Source of the DNA: an uncultured Colwellia sp.
Lineage (GTDB): Bacteria > Pseudomonadota > Gammaproteobacteria > Enterobacterales > Alteromonadaceae
Direction: 5' to 3'
DNA length: 64,000 bases
Assembly: GCA_913058145.1 (NCBI GenBank)
Contig: CAJXQM010000003.1
Location: forward strand, 1-64,000
Shown one piece after another: positions 47,394 to 56,463 of the stretch (within the stretch, counting starts at the first letter, position 1; the number at the start of each line of letters is the position of its first letter). A program made the translations under genes and the position numbers. The notes beneath the pieces are model-generated. The model was not told where the DNA came from. It worked only from the letters and a program-made list of their open reading frames with translations, and ran no database searches.

Positions 47394-48026
47394 TTATCTA
47401 GGCAAAGCCGCGATAAAGTGGTTGAAATAATTGTCTAATGGCTTAGTATCTTGTACCAGTTTTGCTCGACTCACTGCTCCCTCCCAGCCAATCCAAAAAT
47501 ATTCGGCTAGCTGCTCACAATTGGCCGTATTTGATATATCACCTTGCATTTGTGCTGTTTTCAGGCAGTTTGCTATGCAATGTTGCCAGCACAATAATAT
47601 CTCTATCAATGGCTGTCTAAAACTTTCTGGTAATAATTCAATTTCTTGCCCAAGGTTTCCTACTAAGCATCCCCGCTTAAATTGATAGCGGATCATGCCC
47701 ATCTTGGCATCGTTCACAAAATTATTTATGCGAGCTAAAGGTGGATAAGATTCATCTAACAAACAAGCATTTAATTTATTAGCAAAATAATTAGCATACT
47801 GTTCAATAACAGCCTGGCCAAATGCTTCTTTGCTAGCGAAATAATGGTAAAAAGAACCTTTAGGCACGCCAACCTTTTTCAAGATCTTATCAACCCCTGA
47901 CGAAGTAAAACCTCTTTCAGTCAATTGTTCAAGGCCGCTGCGGATTAATTCAGCTTTAGTATCTTGATTTTCGCGAGATACTTTTGGTGGTCTGCCACGA
48001 CGTGCTTTTGTTATTGGTAAATTCAT
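47394..48026 (-). CDS. TetR-family regulator (AcuR/NemR-like)
   Basis: About 210 residues from the start MNLPITKARRGRPPKVSREN (48026). A longer frame from 48062 is rejected because the TAGAC palindrome at 48037-48051 would fall inside it. HTH domain at about 20-65: GLEQLTERGFTSSGVDKILK then VGVPKGSFYHYFASKEAFG. Ligand domain includes FKRGCLVGNLGQEIEL, a segment shared with NemR/AcuR-type repressors, whose conserved Cys can sense electrophiles. It sits upstream of acuI on the same strand, and the two genes share operator palindromes. Confidence 0.87.
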   Translation of the reverse strand: MNLPITKARRGRPPKVSRENQDTKAELIRSGLEQLTERGFTSSGVDKILKKVGVPKGSFYHYFASKEAFGQAVIEQYANYFANKLNACLLDESYPPLARINNFVNDAKMGMIRYQFKRGCLVGNLGQEIELLPESFRQPLIEILLCWQHCIANCLKTAQMQGDISNTANCEQLAEYFWIGWEGAVSRAKLVQDTKPLDNYFNHFIAALPR

Positions 48027-48036
48027 ATTTATATAA

Positions 48037-48051
48037 TAGACCGAACGTCTA
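48037..48051. promoter_or_regulatory. TetR operator candidate before the acuI regulator gene
   Basis: TAGAC-CGAAC-GTCTA, the same palindrome as at 47364-47378, located 11 bases before the chosen TetR start. It suggests autorepression. Confidence 0.72.
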
Positions 48052-48224
48052 TTTAATTGCAAGCCGATTTATTAAAAAAGTCCCCCCTATTGAGCGACTT
48101 AAAGTTAGTCGGTTTGATATCCCTACGCTTACTCATTCGATGGCTAAAGTAGCGGTTAATTAGTTTACTGCACTTTTATATTGATAACGACAAAGAGCAC
48201 AGACGTCATTAGTTACAAAGTACC

Positions 48225-49304
48225 TTAACTACCCAATATTTTAAGCGGTAATGACAAAGCGCCATTGCCTGTTTGGCCAACAAACCAAATAATGCCACTT
48301 AAACCACCTACAGTAACAACATACCATAAGGCTGATACAATTTGAGCATATCGATTAAGTGGCAGTAACTCACTTAAATGCCGACGTTTATATTCAAAGA
48401 CTATTTCAATGCTACCAATAGCCAATAAAAAACCTAATAACGCTAAACCAAAGTGATAACTAATATAAACACCTGATGCTGCACCTAATAGACAAGCTAC
48501 TAAACCTACTTTAGAATTGATTGAAAAAGCGATACTTTTAAGTATGTGACCACCGTCTAAGGGTAATATGGGCAACAGATTAAATAAATTAAGTAGCGCA
48601 TTAAATACCGCTAAACCGGCAAGTATTTCTATGTCGGTAAGCCAATAGCCAATTAAGCAGGCAATAGAGAGTATCAAGCCGAAGAACGGCCCCATTATTG
48701 AAATAAAAACATCTTGCCAACGGGTATTAATTTTGTCATCACTTAGCGCTAAGCCACCCACAAAAGGGATAAGATATATGCCTTTAGTTTTTAAACCAAA
48801 GTATTTCATCGCTTTGATGTGACCATACTCATGAAAAACTAAACAAAGAACAAGCGCAATGGCAAACTCAATAGAGAATAACCAGCTATAAGCTGCTAAA
48901 CTGCCTGCAGCAAATAACACTTTAACCACCTTAGCACTTTTCAATAATTTCAAGCCAAGACCGGCCATTCCAACAAAGCTAAACTTCATTGGTTGCTTTT
49001 CACCTTGGGTTATTTCACGTTGTTCTATATCTTTTTCATTGAGGGTATTTTCATGCTGCAACTCGTTATTCAGTAACAGCTGAAATTGCAGATCAAATGG
49101 CTGCCATTGCAGTGAGCCCTTAAGCTCAACCTGTAACTCGCCCTGCTCACTTTGTAATAAAAACTGATGTAAAAACTTCTCACTATCGGCATTCGCATCA
49201 ATTTGAGAAACACATTGGCCATCCCAAAATAATTGCTGCCACCCTGCCATTGAACCTTCTAACCGTAGTATTTTACCTAAACACGCTATCTCTAATAATT
49301 GCAT
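48225..49304 (-). CDS. Site-2 protease family (M50) metalloprotease
   Basis: A 359-residue membrane protein. A soluble N-terminal region (about 1-105) precedes a membrane core of about six helices. Zinc ligands are in HEYGHIKAM (HExxH, near 159-163) and LDGGHILK (third ligand Asp, near 250). The type resembles small FtsH-independent M50 proteases such as SpoIVFB/YwhC; regulated intramembrane proteolysis is the likely role but the substrate is unknown. A degenerate copy of this gene's last 190 bases is found at 52386-52578. Confidence 0.88.
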   Translation of the reverse strand: MQLLEIACLGKILRLEGSMAGWQQLFWDGQCVSQIDANADSEKFLHQFLLQSEQGELQVELKGSLQWQPFDLQFQLLLNNELQHENTLNEKDIEQREITQGEKQPMKFSFVGMAGLGLKLLKSAKVVKVLFAAGSLAAYSWLFSIEFAIALVLCLVFHEYGHIKAMKYFGLKTKGIYLIPFVGGLALSDDKINTRWQDVFISIMGPFFGLILSIACLIGYWLTDIEILAGLAVFNALLNLFNLLPILPLDGGHILKSIAFSINSKVGLVACLLGAASGVYISYHFGLALLGFLLAIGSIEIVFEYKRRHLSELLPLNRYAQIVSALWYVVTVGGLSGIIWFVGQTGNGALSLPLKILGS

Positions 49305-49545
49305 TTTATAAACTCAGGAAATAAAACCTTGCCCGATTATCACTATATTTATCAATGCAGCAAGGTTTATCGATAAAAACTAAGCAAACGCAGTCTCTAA
49401 CGTCATTTTACCCACCCCTTTTATTTAAAAACATCACATGCCATCTTTTCGACATATCTTGTCAGTACTTTGCCTTTATTCTGACACCGTTCACACTCAA
49501 TACTTTGCTTAAATAGCCTATATCACATAAAGACAAGAGCAAGAG

Positions 49546-51756
49546 ATGTTCACTTCTAAAAAAAACTTACAACTTATCGATTATAAAAATTCAACTTATT
49601 ACCGACAACAGTCTAAAAAAAGACGTTATAAATGGTTAAAATATTCACTAATATTATTACTTATCATTATAGTTTCTTTGGTTTTAGTCCCTTTTGCACA
49701 AAGTAATCCACTTTATATGAAGGAACAACTACAAACTGACAATGTTTTCATTCATGGCCCGACATTAATTTTTGAACATCCAAATAAGGCCATACGTGCA
49801 ACCTTACCTATCGATATTCAAACCAACATTGAAATTAATGGTTTAGTGGCTTACGTAGAAATAAACCAAACGTTCATTAACCCTTATGCTATTGCGTTAG
49901 AGGGCAAGTATCAGTTTCCACTACCTGAAAACTCGGCAGTAAAACGATTAATAATAAAAATGGACGATAAAGAAATAATTGGCGAAATAATGGAAAAAAA
50001 AGCCGCAAAAGTCCTTTACCAAAAAGTAAAAAAACAAGGAAGAAAAGCAAGCTTAGTAGAACAACATCGTCCAAATTTATTTACCAACAAAATAGCGAAT
50101 ATTCCAGCACAATCATCTGTTGTTGTTACGTTAAAATTTATCATGCCTATTTCTTTTTCCAATGGTAAATTTACTTTACGACTACCACTGGCATTCACTC
50201 AACGATACCAACCAAAATCGACTTCACACTCACCAGAACACTCCTATAAACAGTGGCCTGAATCATTTAACGTATTAGACCCGAATTCGCCGAACACGCG
50301 CTCTCGATCGGTTGCCCGTAGCCAGTCATCGATAAACATTCAATTAAACTCAGGTATCCCTATTACTTCTATTTTTAGTGACAGCCATAAAATAAAATCA
50401 CGCGCATTAAACAGCGATCAAAACGCATACTTTATTACGTTAGACAAAACACCGGCAGTTTCTAGTAAAAGTGTTGATTTAAGTTGGCAGTTATTAGCAA
50501 GTAATCAACCTCAAATAAGTAGTTTTACCGAAGAAATTTTAGGTGAACATTATACTTTATTAACCTTTTTTCCGCCAAAAACAGAAGTAGCAAAAGTGAT
50601 AGCAAGAGATATCATTTTTATTATTGATACTTCCGGTTCAATGCAAGGAGGCTCGATGGAACAAGCGAAAGCTAGTCTGCAACTTGCTCTATTACAGCTT
50701 AACAATAAAGACAGCTTCAATGTCATCGCTTTCGATGATGATACAGAATTACTGTTCCCTATCACTCAAATGGCCTCAGAACAAAACATCAATACAGCAC
50801 AGCTATTTATTGACGATTTAAATGCCGACGGTGGCACTGAAATGTATCGACCACTTAGCAATGCGTTAATGATGAAGAAAAATGAAGCGCAATCAATAAA
50901 AGCCATTCGCCAAATAATTTTTATTACTGACGGCGCAGTCGCAAATGAATTTGAGCTAATGCAACTACTTAATACGGCTCAAGGGAATTTTCGTTTATAT
51001 ACAGTAGGAATAGGCGCAGCACCCAATGGTTACTTTATGAAGAAAGCAGCTCAATTCGGTCGAGGCAGTTATGTTTTTATTCAAAACAATAATGAGGTTC
51101 AACAAAAAATGACTCACTTCATGACAAAAATTAGCCAACCTGCAATCAGTAATATTAACTTAACACTCGAGAGCCAAGTGCTGCAGCAAGTGGAAGTGTA
51201 TCCTAAAAAGATCCCTGATTTATATTTTGGTGAACCGCTGCAAATTGCACTTAAATCTCAGTTTCCTATCACGAGTGTTCAATTAACAGGTGATACTGCA
51301 TCAACTCCTTGGTACCAATCGTTAATGATTGATAATCGCGAGTCATCAAAAGGTATTTCATCACTTTGGGCACGGAGAAAAATGGAAAGTTTACTCGATA
51401 GCCTTGTTATCGGCGCAAATAAAGAAAAGGTAAAGGCGCAGGTTATTGCCACATCACTCACTCACCAAATAATATCCCCTTATACTAGCTTTATTGCGGT
51501 AGAAAAGCGGCTCGAAGACTCGTCGTTACGCGTCAAAAACAACTTATCTCGTGTCCAAAAAGCTAAAAACAACGTTATTCAAGCCCATGAGAGTTTAATG
51601 GTAGCTATGCCCCAAACATCATTGGGTTGGCAATTACAGTTTTTGATTGGCATAACGCTATTGTTATTAGGCTTAGTATTAGTGAAGGTTGGTAACTTTA
51701 CATGGCTGGCTAATAGACGTTTAAAAATGGTGAGTCGTCGTGAAAAAAACAATTAA
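49546..51756 (+). CDS. Marine proteobacterial sortase target protein (VIT + VWA domains)
   Basis: A 736-residue exported protein. An N-terminal membrane anchor (about 29-50) precedes a VIT domain (about 70-200, with GLVAYVEINQTF and KYQFPLPENSAVKRL) and a linker rich in Ser/Arg (about 225-265). A VWA domain follows (about 330-515) with MIDAS motif DTSGSMQGGS (Asp361) and the DGGTEMYRPL metal loop. The C-terminus has a sorting signal: PQTSLG (689-694), a hydrophobic helix (about 697-717) and a basic tail (RRLKMVSRR). Its stop overlaps the sortase start by 17 bases, so the two form a two-gene operon. Confidence 0.93.
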   Translation: MFTSKKNLQLIDYKNSTYYRQQSKKRRYKWLKYSLILLLIIIVSLVLVPFAQSNPLYMKEQLQTDNVFIHGPTLIFEHPNKAIRATLPIDIQTNIEINGLVAYVEINQTFINPYAIALEGKYQFPLPENSAVKRLIIKMDDKEIIGEIMEKKAAKVLYQKVKKQGRKASLVEQHRPNLFTNKIANIPAQSSVVVTLKFIMPISFSNGKFTLRLPLAFTQRYQPKSTSHSPEHSYKQWPESFNVLDPNSPNTRSRSVARSQSSINIQLNSGIPITSIFSDSHKIKSRALNSDQNAYFITLDKTPAVSSKSVDLSWQLLASNQPQISSFTEEILGEHYTLLTFFPPKTEVAKVIARDIIFIIDTSGSMQGGSMEQAKASLQLALLQLNNKDSFNVIAFDDDTELLFPITQMASEQNINTAQLFIDDLNADGGTEMYRPLSNALMMKKNEAQSIKAIRQIIFITDGAVANEFELMQLLNTAQGNFRLYTVGIGAAPNGYFMKKAAQFGRGSYVFIQNNNEVQQKMTHFMTKISQPAISNINLTLESQVLQQVEVYPKKIPDLYFGEPLQIALKSQFPITSVQLTGDTASTPWYQSLMIDNRESSKGISSLWARRKMESLLDSLVIGANKEKVKAQVIATSLTHQIISPYTSFIAVEKRLEDSSLRVKNNLSRVQKAKNNVIQAHESLMVAMPQTSLGWQLQFLIGITLLLLGLVLVKVGNFTWLANRRLKMVSRREKNN

Positions 51757-52309
51757 AAAATCATTACTTATTACGGGCAGCTTGCTTTGTCTGCATGCTA
51801 GCTGGTTACCAGTAAAAGCCTGGATCTCTGAACAATTAATTCGTTACAGCTGGCATCAGACAATTGATTTACAACAAAAAATAAAACCTTGGCTGTGGGC
51901 AGACACTTACCCCATTGCAGAGCTGTCATTTGAACGTTTAAATAAAAGTGTGGTTGTGCTTAACGGCGGCGATCCTACCACATTAGCTTTTTCAGTTGGT
52001 GCTATCGCCCCTTTTAATCAAACCACAAGCACTAAACCCTTTGTTGTTGCAGGACATAGAGATAGTCATTTTTCTTTTTTAGAGGAGGTATTTATGAACG
52101 ATATAATTTCATTAGCTGACAAACATGGTCAAAGCCAACTTTATCAAGTTGAAGGAATTGATATTGTTGATGCTTCAACAGGTGAGCTACCCGTTTTGGC
52201 AGATGACTCTCAATTAATTTTGATCACTTGCTACCCTTTTACTAATATAAGTAATACTAGTAGTAGTAATGGTAATGAAAGATATGTGATAACAGCAAAG
52301 CTGCTTTGA
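51740..52309 (+). CDS. Class GN sortase (marine proteobacterial type)
   Basis: A 189-residue sortase. It has an N-terminal membrane anchor (about 7-24) and a catalytic domain with His106 in VVAGHRDSHFSFL, Cys164 in LILITCYPF (TLxTC-like) and Arg181 in NERYVITAKLL, the sortase His-Cys-Arg triad. It should cleave the PQT motif of the upstream VWA protein, the single-target arrangement known in marine proteobacteria. What the product is attached to in a Gram-negative envelope is unclear. Confidence 0.93.
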   Translation: MKKTIKKSLLITGSLLCLHASWLPVKAWISEQLIRYSWHQTIDLQQKIKPWLWADTYPIAELSFERLNKSVVVLNGGDPTTLAFSVGAIAPFNQTTSTKPFVVAGHRDSHFSFLEEVFMNDIISLADKHGQSQLYQVEGIDIVDASTGELPVLADDSQLILITCYPFTNISNTSSSNGNERYVITAKLL

Positions 52310-52385
52310 GTGGTGATAGGTGACCACTGAGATAAAAAAGAAAACAATAAGGTTTACATCGCGGTACGCCTTATTTAATTAACTT

Positions 52386-52578
52386 GTCCCAATATTTTCA
52401 GCGGCTAATATTTTAAGTAGAAGCGACAAGGCACCATTGCTTTTTTATCCAACAAGCCAAATTATGGCACTTAAACCAACTACGGTAATGACATACTATA
52501 ATGCTGATACGATTTGAGCATATCGATTAAGTCGTAGTAACTCATTTAAATGCCAACGTTTATATTCAAAGGTTATTT
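52386..52578 (-). pseudogene. Degenerate copy of the M50 protease gene 3' end
   Basis: About 190 bases align with 48229-48413, the last part of the M50 gene, in the same orientation, at roughly 75-80 percent by eye. Shared blocks include GGCACTTAAACCA/CCACTTAAACCA, GAGCATATCGATTAAGT and the TTTATATTCAAAG block. The frame contains changes and small indels and the rest of the gene is missing. Its right end runs into the aminotransferase stop codon at 52573. The two copies flank the M50 body and the sortase operon as direct repeats about 4.2 kb apart. Confidence 0.85.
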
Positions 52579-53766
52579 ATTAATGCGTGTGACCGATAAA
52601 ACACTTTCTACTAGGTAATCAATATGTTCTTCATGAATTGATGCAAGATTAATTCGTCCGTTATTCAAGCCATATATGGCATATTTATCTCTCAGTATTT
52701 CCATTTGTTCTGCTGTTGCCGGCAACATAGAAAACATGCCTTCTTGAGATAAAATATAATCAAAATAATTATCACCTGAGTATTGTCGAAATGCAGCGCA
52801 AAGTTTTTCTCTTATACCTTTAATTTTACTATTTATTTGGGTAAGTTCATCTGACCACATTTTTTTCAATTCAGGTGTTTTAAAAATGGTTTTTACAATT
52901 TCAGCGCCATTAGAAGGTGGCACCCAATAAGTAGCTTTACTCATAATAGCGAGTTGAGATTGTGCTTTGTTTGCTTCTTCTTGTGTTGGACTTAGAATAT
53001 AAGCAGCACCTACTCTATCACTGTATAAACCAAAGTTTTTCGAACAACTCACGCAAAGTGCTAATCGATCAACCTTATTAGCGATAGTAATTAAGCCCAC
53101 AGCATCTTCATTTAATCCGTCAGCAAACCCTTGATAAGCGGTATCGATTAATGGCAAAAAATTTGTTGATTTTGACAGCTGTGCAATTTGTTCCCAGTGT
53201 TGCAATGTTAAACGCAATCCTGAAGGGTTATGGCAAGAGCCGTGCAGTAGCACAACGTCATCAACGCCTAATTTTTCAAGTGTATTGAACAGTCCACTTT
53301 CATCAAGCATCATCGTTTTATCGTCAATAAAAGGGTATTCCTCATAAGCCAAACCGGCGGCTACAATGGTGGGAATATGGTTGGCATACGTTGGGTTACT
53401 TACCCAAATTTTAGCCTGAGGGTTTGCTAGTTTAATTAAATCTAATATGGCTCGTAAACCACCACTTCCCCCAGCCGTTTGAATACCACTTACATAGCCA
53501 TTAACTGTTTGGTTTGCAAACGCAAGTTCTTGTAGTAATTGAACATATTCAAGATCACCTTTTGAACCGATATAACCTTTATTTCGTCCTTCATTGGCAA
53601 GCTGTTGGTCGGCTTTCTTCACCGCTTTCATTAACACTACGTTGTCATTGGTATCTTTATAAACACCTACGGTTAAATCAACTTTAAAAGGTCTTTCATC
53701 TTTCGATGAACGTGCCATCAAGTCTATAATTTCGTCCGAAGCAGGTAGGGAGATATTGGCAAACAT
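52573..53766 (-). CDS. tyrB: Aromatic amino acid aminotransferase (TyrB/AspC family)
   Basis: A 397-residue pyridoxal-phosphate enzyme (fold type I, class I). It shows VDLTVGVYKDTNDNVVLMK near the N-terminus, the HGSCHNPSGLRLT segment, the Asp-Tyr in PLIDTAYQGFADG and the cofactor Lys in SCSKNFGLYSDR (Lys near 245), with a late substrate-binding Arg in NNGRINLASI. It transfers the amino group of aspartate, tyrosine or phenylalanine to 2-oxoglutarate. The choice between TyrB and AspC is not certain. The terminal codons lie within the M50-gene copy. Confidence 0.9.
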   Translation of the reverse strand: MFANISLPASDEIIDLMARSSKDERPFKVDLTVGVYKDTNDNVVLMKAVKKADQQLANEGRNKGYIGSKGDLEYVQLLQELAFANQTVNGYVSGIQTAGGSGGLRAILDLIKLANPQAKIWVSNPTYANHIPTIVAAGLAYEEYPFIDDKTMMLDESGLFNTLEKLGVDDVVLLHGSCHNPSGLRLTLQHWEQIAQLSKSTNFLPLIDTAYQGFADGLNEDAVGLITIANKVDRLALCVSCSKNFGLYSDRVGAAYILSPTQEEANKAQSQLAIMSKATYWVPPSNGAEIVKTIFKTPELKKMWSDELTQINSKIKGIREKLCAAFRQYSGDNYFDYILSQEGMFSMLPATAEQMEILRDKYAIYGLNNGRINLASIHEEHIDYLVESVLSVTRINK

Positions 53767-53913
53767 GAGTTCTCTTTAATTAAATAATAAATATATCATA
53801 ACGTAATCGAATACATTCAAAACAAGAGTCTACCACATCGTCGCTTCGGCTCAAGGCATGAACAGACAGTAAAACTATTCAGAACTTCATAAAGTAAATA
53901 AGCATCAAACGGA

Positions 53914-53942
53914 CAAGGCCGATACGTTATGTATCGGCCTTT
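53914..53942. terminator. Hairpin terminator candidate after the 54.1-kb helicase gene
   Basis: AAGGCCGATAC (53915-53925), a 5-base loop and GTATCGGCCTT form an 11-bp perfect stem, with TTTA on the plus side and no U run on the minus side. It lies 130 bases after the stop of the helicase gene and 150 bases before the aminotransferase start. The remaining 307-base gap 53767-54073 shows no gene. Confidence 0.55.
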
Positions 53943-54073
53943 AAAGTCAGCTAAATTTCATTAATGCTTTGTAAGTGCTCTTAGCTCTGAAAATTCGTCC
54001 TGCTAACGCTTCTATTAACCCCTCTACAACAAAGGTAAGGCTACGTTAGATCTTAATGTTTATGCGAGTTAAG

Positions 54074-55372
54074 TTATTCCGGCTTAGAATATCCCGACCA
54101 GATATCGGCATTTACTGTCATTTTCTTTTTGCGTTTTTTCTTACCTGTGCCTTCAGGTTTTGCCATTGGTTTCTCTGTAGCTAAAATTGAATTATCGCTA
54201 ATTTCATCAGCTTCAAAACCTTCCACTTGTTCACGTTCAAGCCAGATTTTGTTCTTCTTTTCGATCACGGTAAAATGATGGTAATCTTCATGATCGATAA
54301 GTGATATTGCTAAACCTACTTCTCCAGCACGACCACTTCGACCGATACGATGCATATAGTCTGATGGACTTCTGGGTAAGTTAAAATTAATAACTACAGG
54401 CAGTTTTTCAATGTCTAGACCACGGGCAGCAATATCCGTAGCAATTAACACTTCAATATCGCCGGCTTTAAAGCCGTAAAGCACACGACTACGTTCACTT
54501 TGGCCTTTGTCGCCATGAAACACCGCGGCGGTAATGCCACGTTTAGCCAATTTTTCAGCTAAGTGTTCACTGTGATGTTTCGCATTAACGAAAATAAGTG
54601 CTTGTCGCCATTGATTTTCTTTGATCAAATGCGCTAAAACGGCTGTTTTTTCGCCTTTATTAACGGTAAAAACACGCTGTACTAAGGTGCTGGCATCCGC
54701 ACTTTGTAATTGTATTTCAATCGGGTTGTTAAGCAGCTCTTGGGTTAACGATTTTACTTGTTCAGGAAAGGTTGCTGAAAATAATAAGGTTTGTTTTTTC
54801 GTTGGCATTAAGGCTAACAACGCAGTTAATTCTTCAGCAAAACCTAGACTTAACATACGGTCAGCTTCATCAAGCACTAAGGTGTTAACCCTATCGAGCT
54901 TAATGGCATTACTTGAAATCAAATCGAGTAATCGACCCGGCGTTGCCACCAAAATATCAGAGCCGCCGCGTAATGTGAGCATTTGCTTATTAACTGATAC
55001 TCCACCAAAAACAGCAACAGTTTTAATTTCGCCGTTAAAATGCACCGCATAAGATTTAATGCTGTCAGCAACTTGCTTGGCTAGTTCTCGGGTAGGCACT
55101 AAAATTAGTCCGGTAACAAAGTTACCTTTGTTGCTTTTGCTGCTAGATGAGATGTTAGCGCGTAATTTCTGTAACATAGGCAGAGCAAAGGTTGCTGTTT
55201 TACCCGAACCAGTATTTGCCCCTGCAATTAAGTCACGTCCCGCTAATACACTTGGGATAGCTTGCGCTTGAATCGGCGTTGGCTGTTGATATTTCAGCTC
55301 CGCTAATCGCGCTAATAAAGGGGTAATAAGGCCAAGTTCTGTAAAGGTTGCAGGTGTTGTAACAGAGGTCAT
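54074..55372 (-). CDS. DEAD-box ATP-dependent RNA helicase (RhlE-like)
   Basis: A 432-residue helicase. Q motif (FTELGLITPLLARLAELKYQ), motif I GANTGSGKT, motif II DEAD (VLDEADRMLSLGF), motif III SAT and HRIGRSGRAGEVG are present. Motif I has GANTGSGKT rather than AQTGTGKT, as in a subset of RhlE/DbpA proteins. The basic C-terminal tail (KKKRKKKMTVN) may bind RNA. It is the third DEAD-box helicase in the window. Confidence 0.92.
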   Translation of the reverse strand: MTSVTTPATFTELGLITPLLARLAELKYQQPTPIQAQAIPSVLAGRDLIAGANTGSGKTATFALPMLQKLRANISSSSKSNKGNFVTGLILVPTRELAKQVADSIKSYAVHFNGEIKTVAVFGGVSVNKQMLTLRGGSDILVATPGRLLDLISSNAIKLDRVNTLVLDEADRMLSLGFAEELTALLALMPTKKQTLLFSATFPEQVKSLTQELLNNPIEIQLQSADASTLVQRVFTVNKGEKTAVLAHLIKENQWRQALIFVNAKHHSEHLAEKLAKRGITAAVFHGDKGQSERSRVLYGFKAGDIEVLIATDIAARGLDIEKLPVVINFNLPRSPSDYMHRIGRSGRAGEVGLAISLIDHEDYHHFTVIEKKNKIWLEREQVEGFEADEISDNSILATEKPMAKPEGTGKKKRKKKMTVNADIWSGYSKPE

Positions 55373-55614
55373 TAAGATAAAGGGCTCAAAGGATAAATAA
55401 TAGCCAGCTATTTTAGCGTATTTATGCCAACGTCAGTTAGTGAAATCGATCAAACCCTGCCGTAATTTTATTCCGTTCAATACAGACCAAGCATAGTGTG
55501 AGTTTATTTCGACGCTATATCCCAAGAATCAGTGCTAAACGTTTAGCACTAAAAACGTAAAGTCTCTCAGACTCTACTTTTATATCATTGCTCTTAATGA
55601 TACAACGAATGACT

Positions 55615-56019
55615 TTATTGTTGGTGTATCAAGCCAGTATCTGCACTTTCGAAACCATGGCAAACATACCCACTTATCTGCCGCTTTTTCTTAGCTATTT
55701 GATGAAAGTGTTCATAGCCCACTGAAAAAGCAAACGGATTGGCGTTATAATCCGCATACGATTGATCACTGCCATTATTAGCCTCTCTAGCACCCGCAGC
55801 AAAAGAGCTTAAAAAGTCATCTCTATTGTTGAGTATAATAGTTGTGTTCCCCTCCCCTACATCAACAAGTTCTAGCGCACCTAAGTCGATATATTTTTCA
55901 ACAACAGCGCTATTGAAACAGCCATTGTATTGTTCAGTTTCAACATCATAGGAAACTGGAGAATCCTCTGATGCTTCCATTAATGAGACAAATAACTCTC
56001 TTACTTTTTTTGAAATCAC
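55615..56019 (-). CDS. Hypothetical protein
   Basis: A 134-residue soluble, acidic protein that I do not recognise. It has no signal peptide or membrane helix. The start MISKKVRELFVSLMEASEDS forms a likely helix. An SPVSYDVETEQYNGCFNSAV stretch follows, then a short strand ALELVDVGEGNTTIIL. Two Cys occur, in NGCFN and YVCHG, of which the latter with nearby His residues (EHFHQ, HGFE) could bind metal. It is isolated between the helicase and SNF2 genes. No function is proposed. Confidence 0.6.
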   Translation of the reverse strand: MISKKVRELFVSLMEASEDSPVSYDVETEQYNGCFNSAVVEKYIDLGALELVDVGEGNTTIILNNRDDFLSSFAAGAREANNGSDQSYADYNANPFAFSVGYEHFHQIAKKKRQISGYVCHGFESADTGLIHQQ

Positions 56020-56463
56020 ACCTTATTCCTTGTTTAAACCATTTTCAGTGATATTAATTGTTTATGTTAATTAAACACGTCTCAAGTACACTCAAACATG
56101 CCTATATATTGGTAATGTATATATACTTTTGATGTGATTTTACTTTTAATTTCAAAAATTAACTAGGTCATTTATTGTTAATTTAGTTCGTCAATTATTA
56201 ATTTACTTTGCTAAAATCATTAAAAAGGCAGAATTTAAGTACAATTACCGTACTTGTACAAAAGCCGCATTGAAGCTTTTATGTCTCAGTGGTATTATTC
56301 AGCTAAAATAATGAGTGGCTCGCTATTAGCAGTAAACCTTGAAGGTTCTCTTGCTGTAGTTGATATTTATCATCTTATTAATATTTTCATGCTATTAACC
56401 AAGAGATAACGACCTAACTTATCAACTTACCACCCTATTTGAATTCTTAATAATTAAAGACTT
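56020..56463. other. Divergent intergenic region, no gene seen
   Basis: 444 bases of AT-rich DNA between the unknown protein gene (leftward) and the SNF2-type gene (rightward). It includes several TTAATTT/AAATTAA runs around 56150-56230. No RNA gene or clear promoter stands out. Confidence 0.4.

Noticed and set aside
54621-55052. A 143-residue plus-strand ORF
   Set aside because: It is antisense to the helicase core motifs; its residues are low in recognisable pattern and a real gene is on the other strand.
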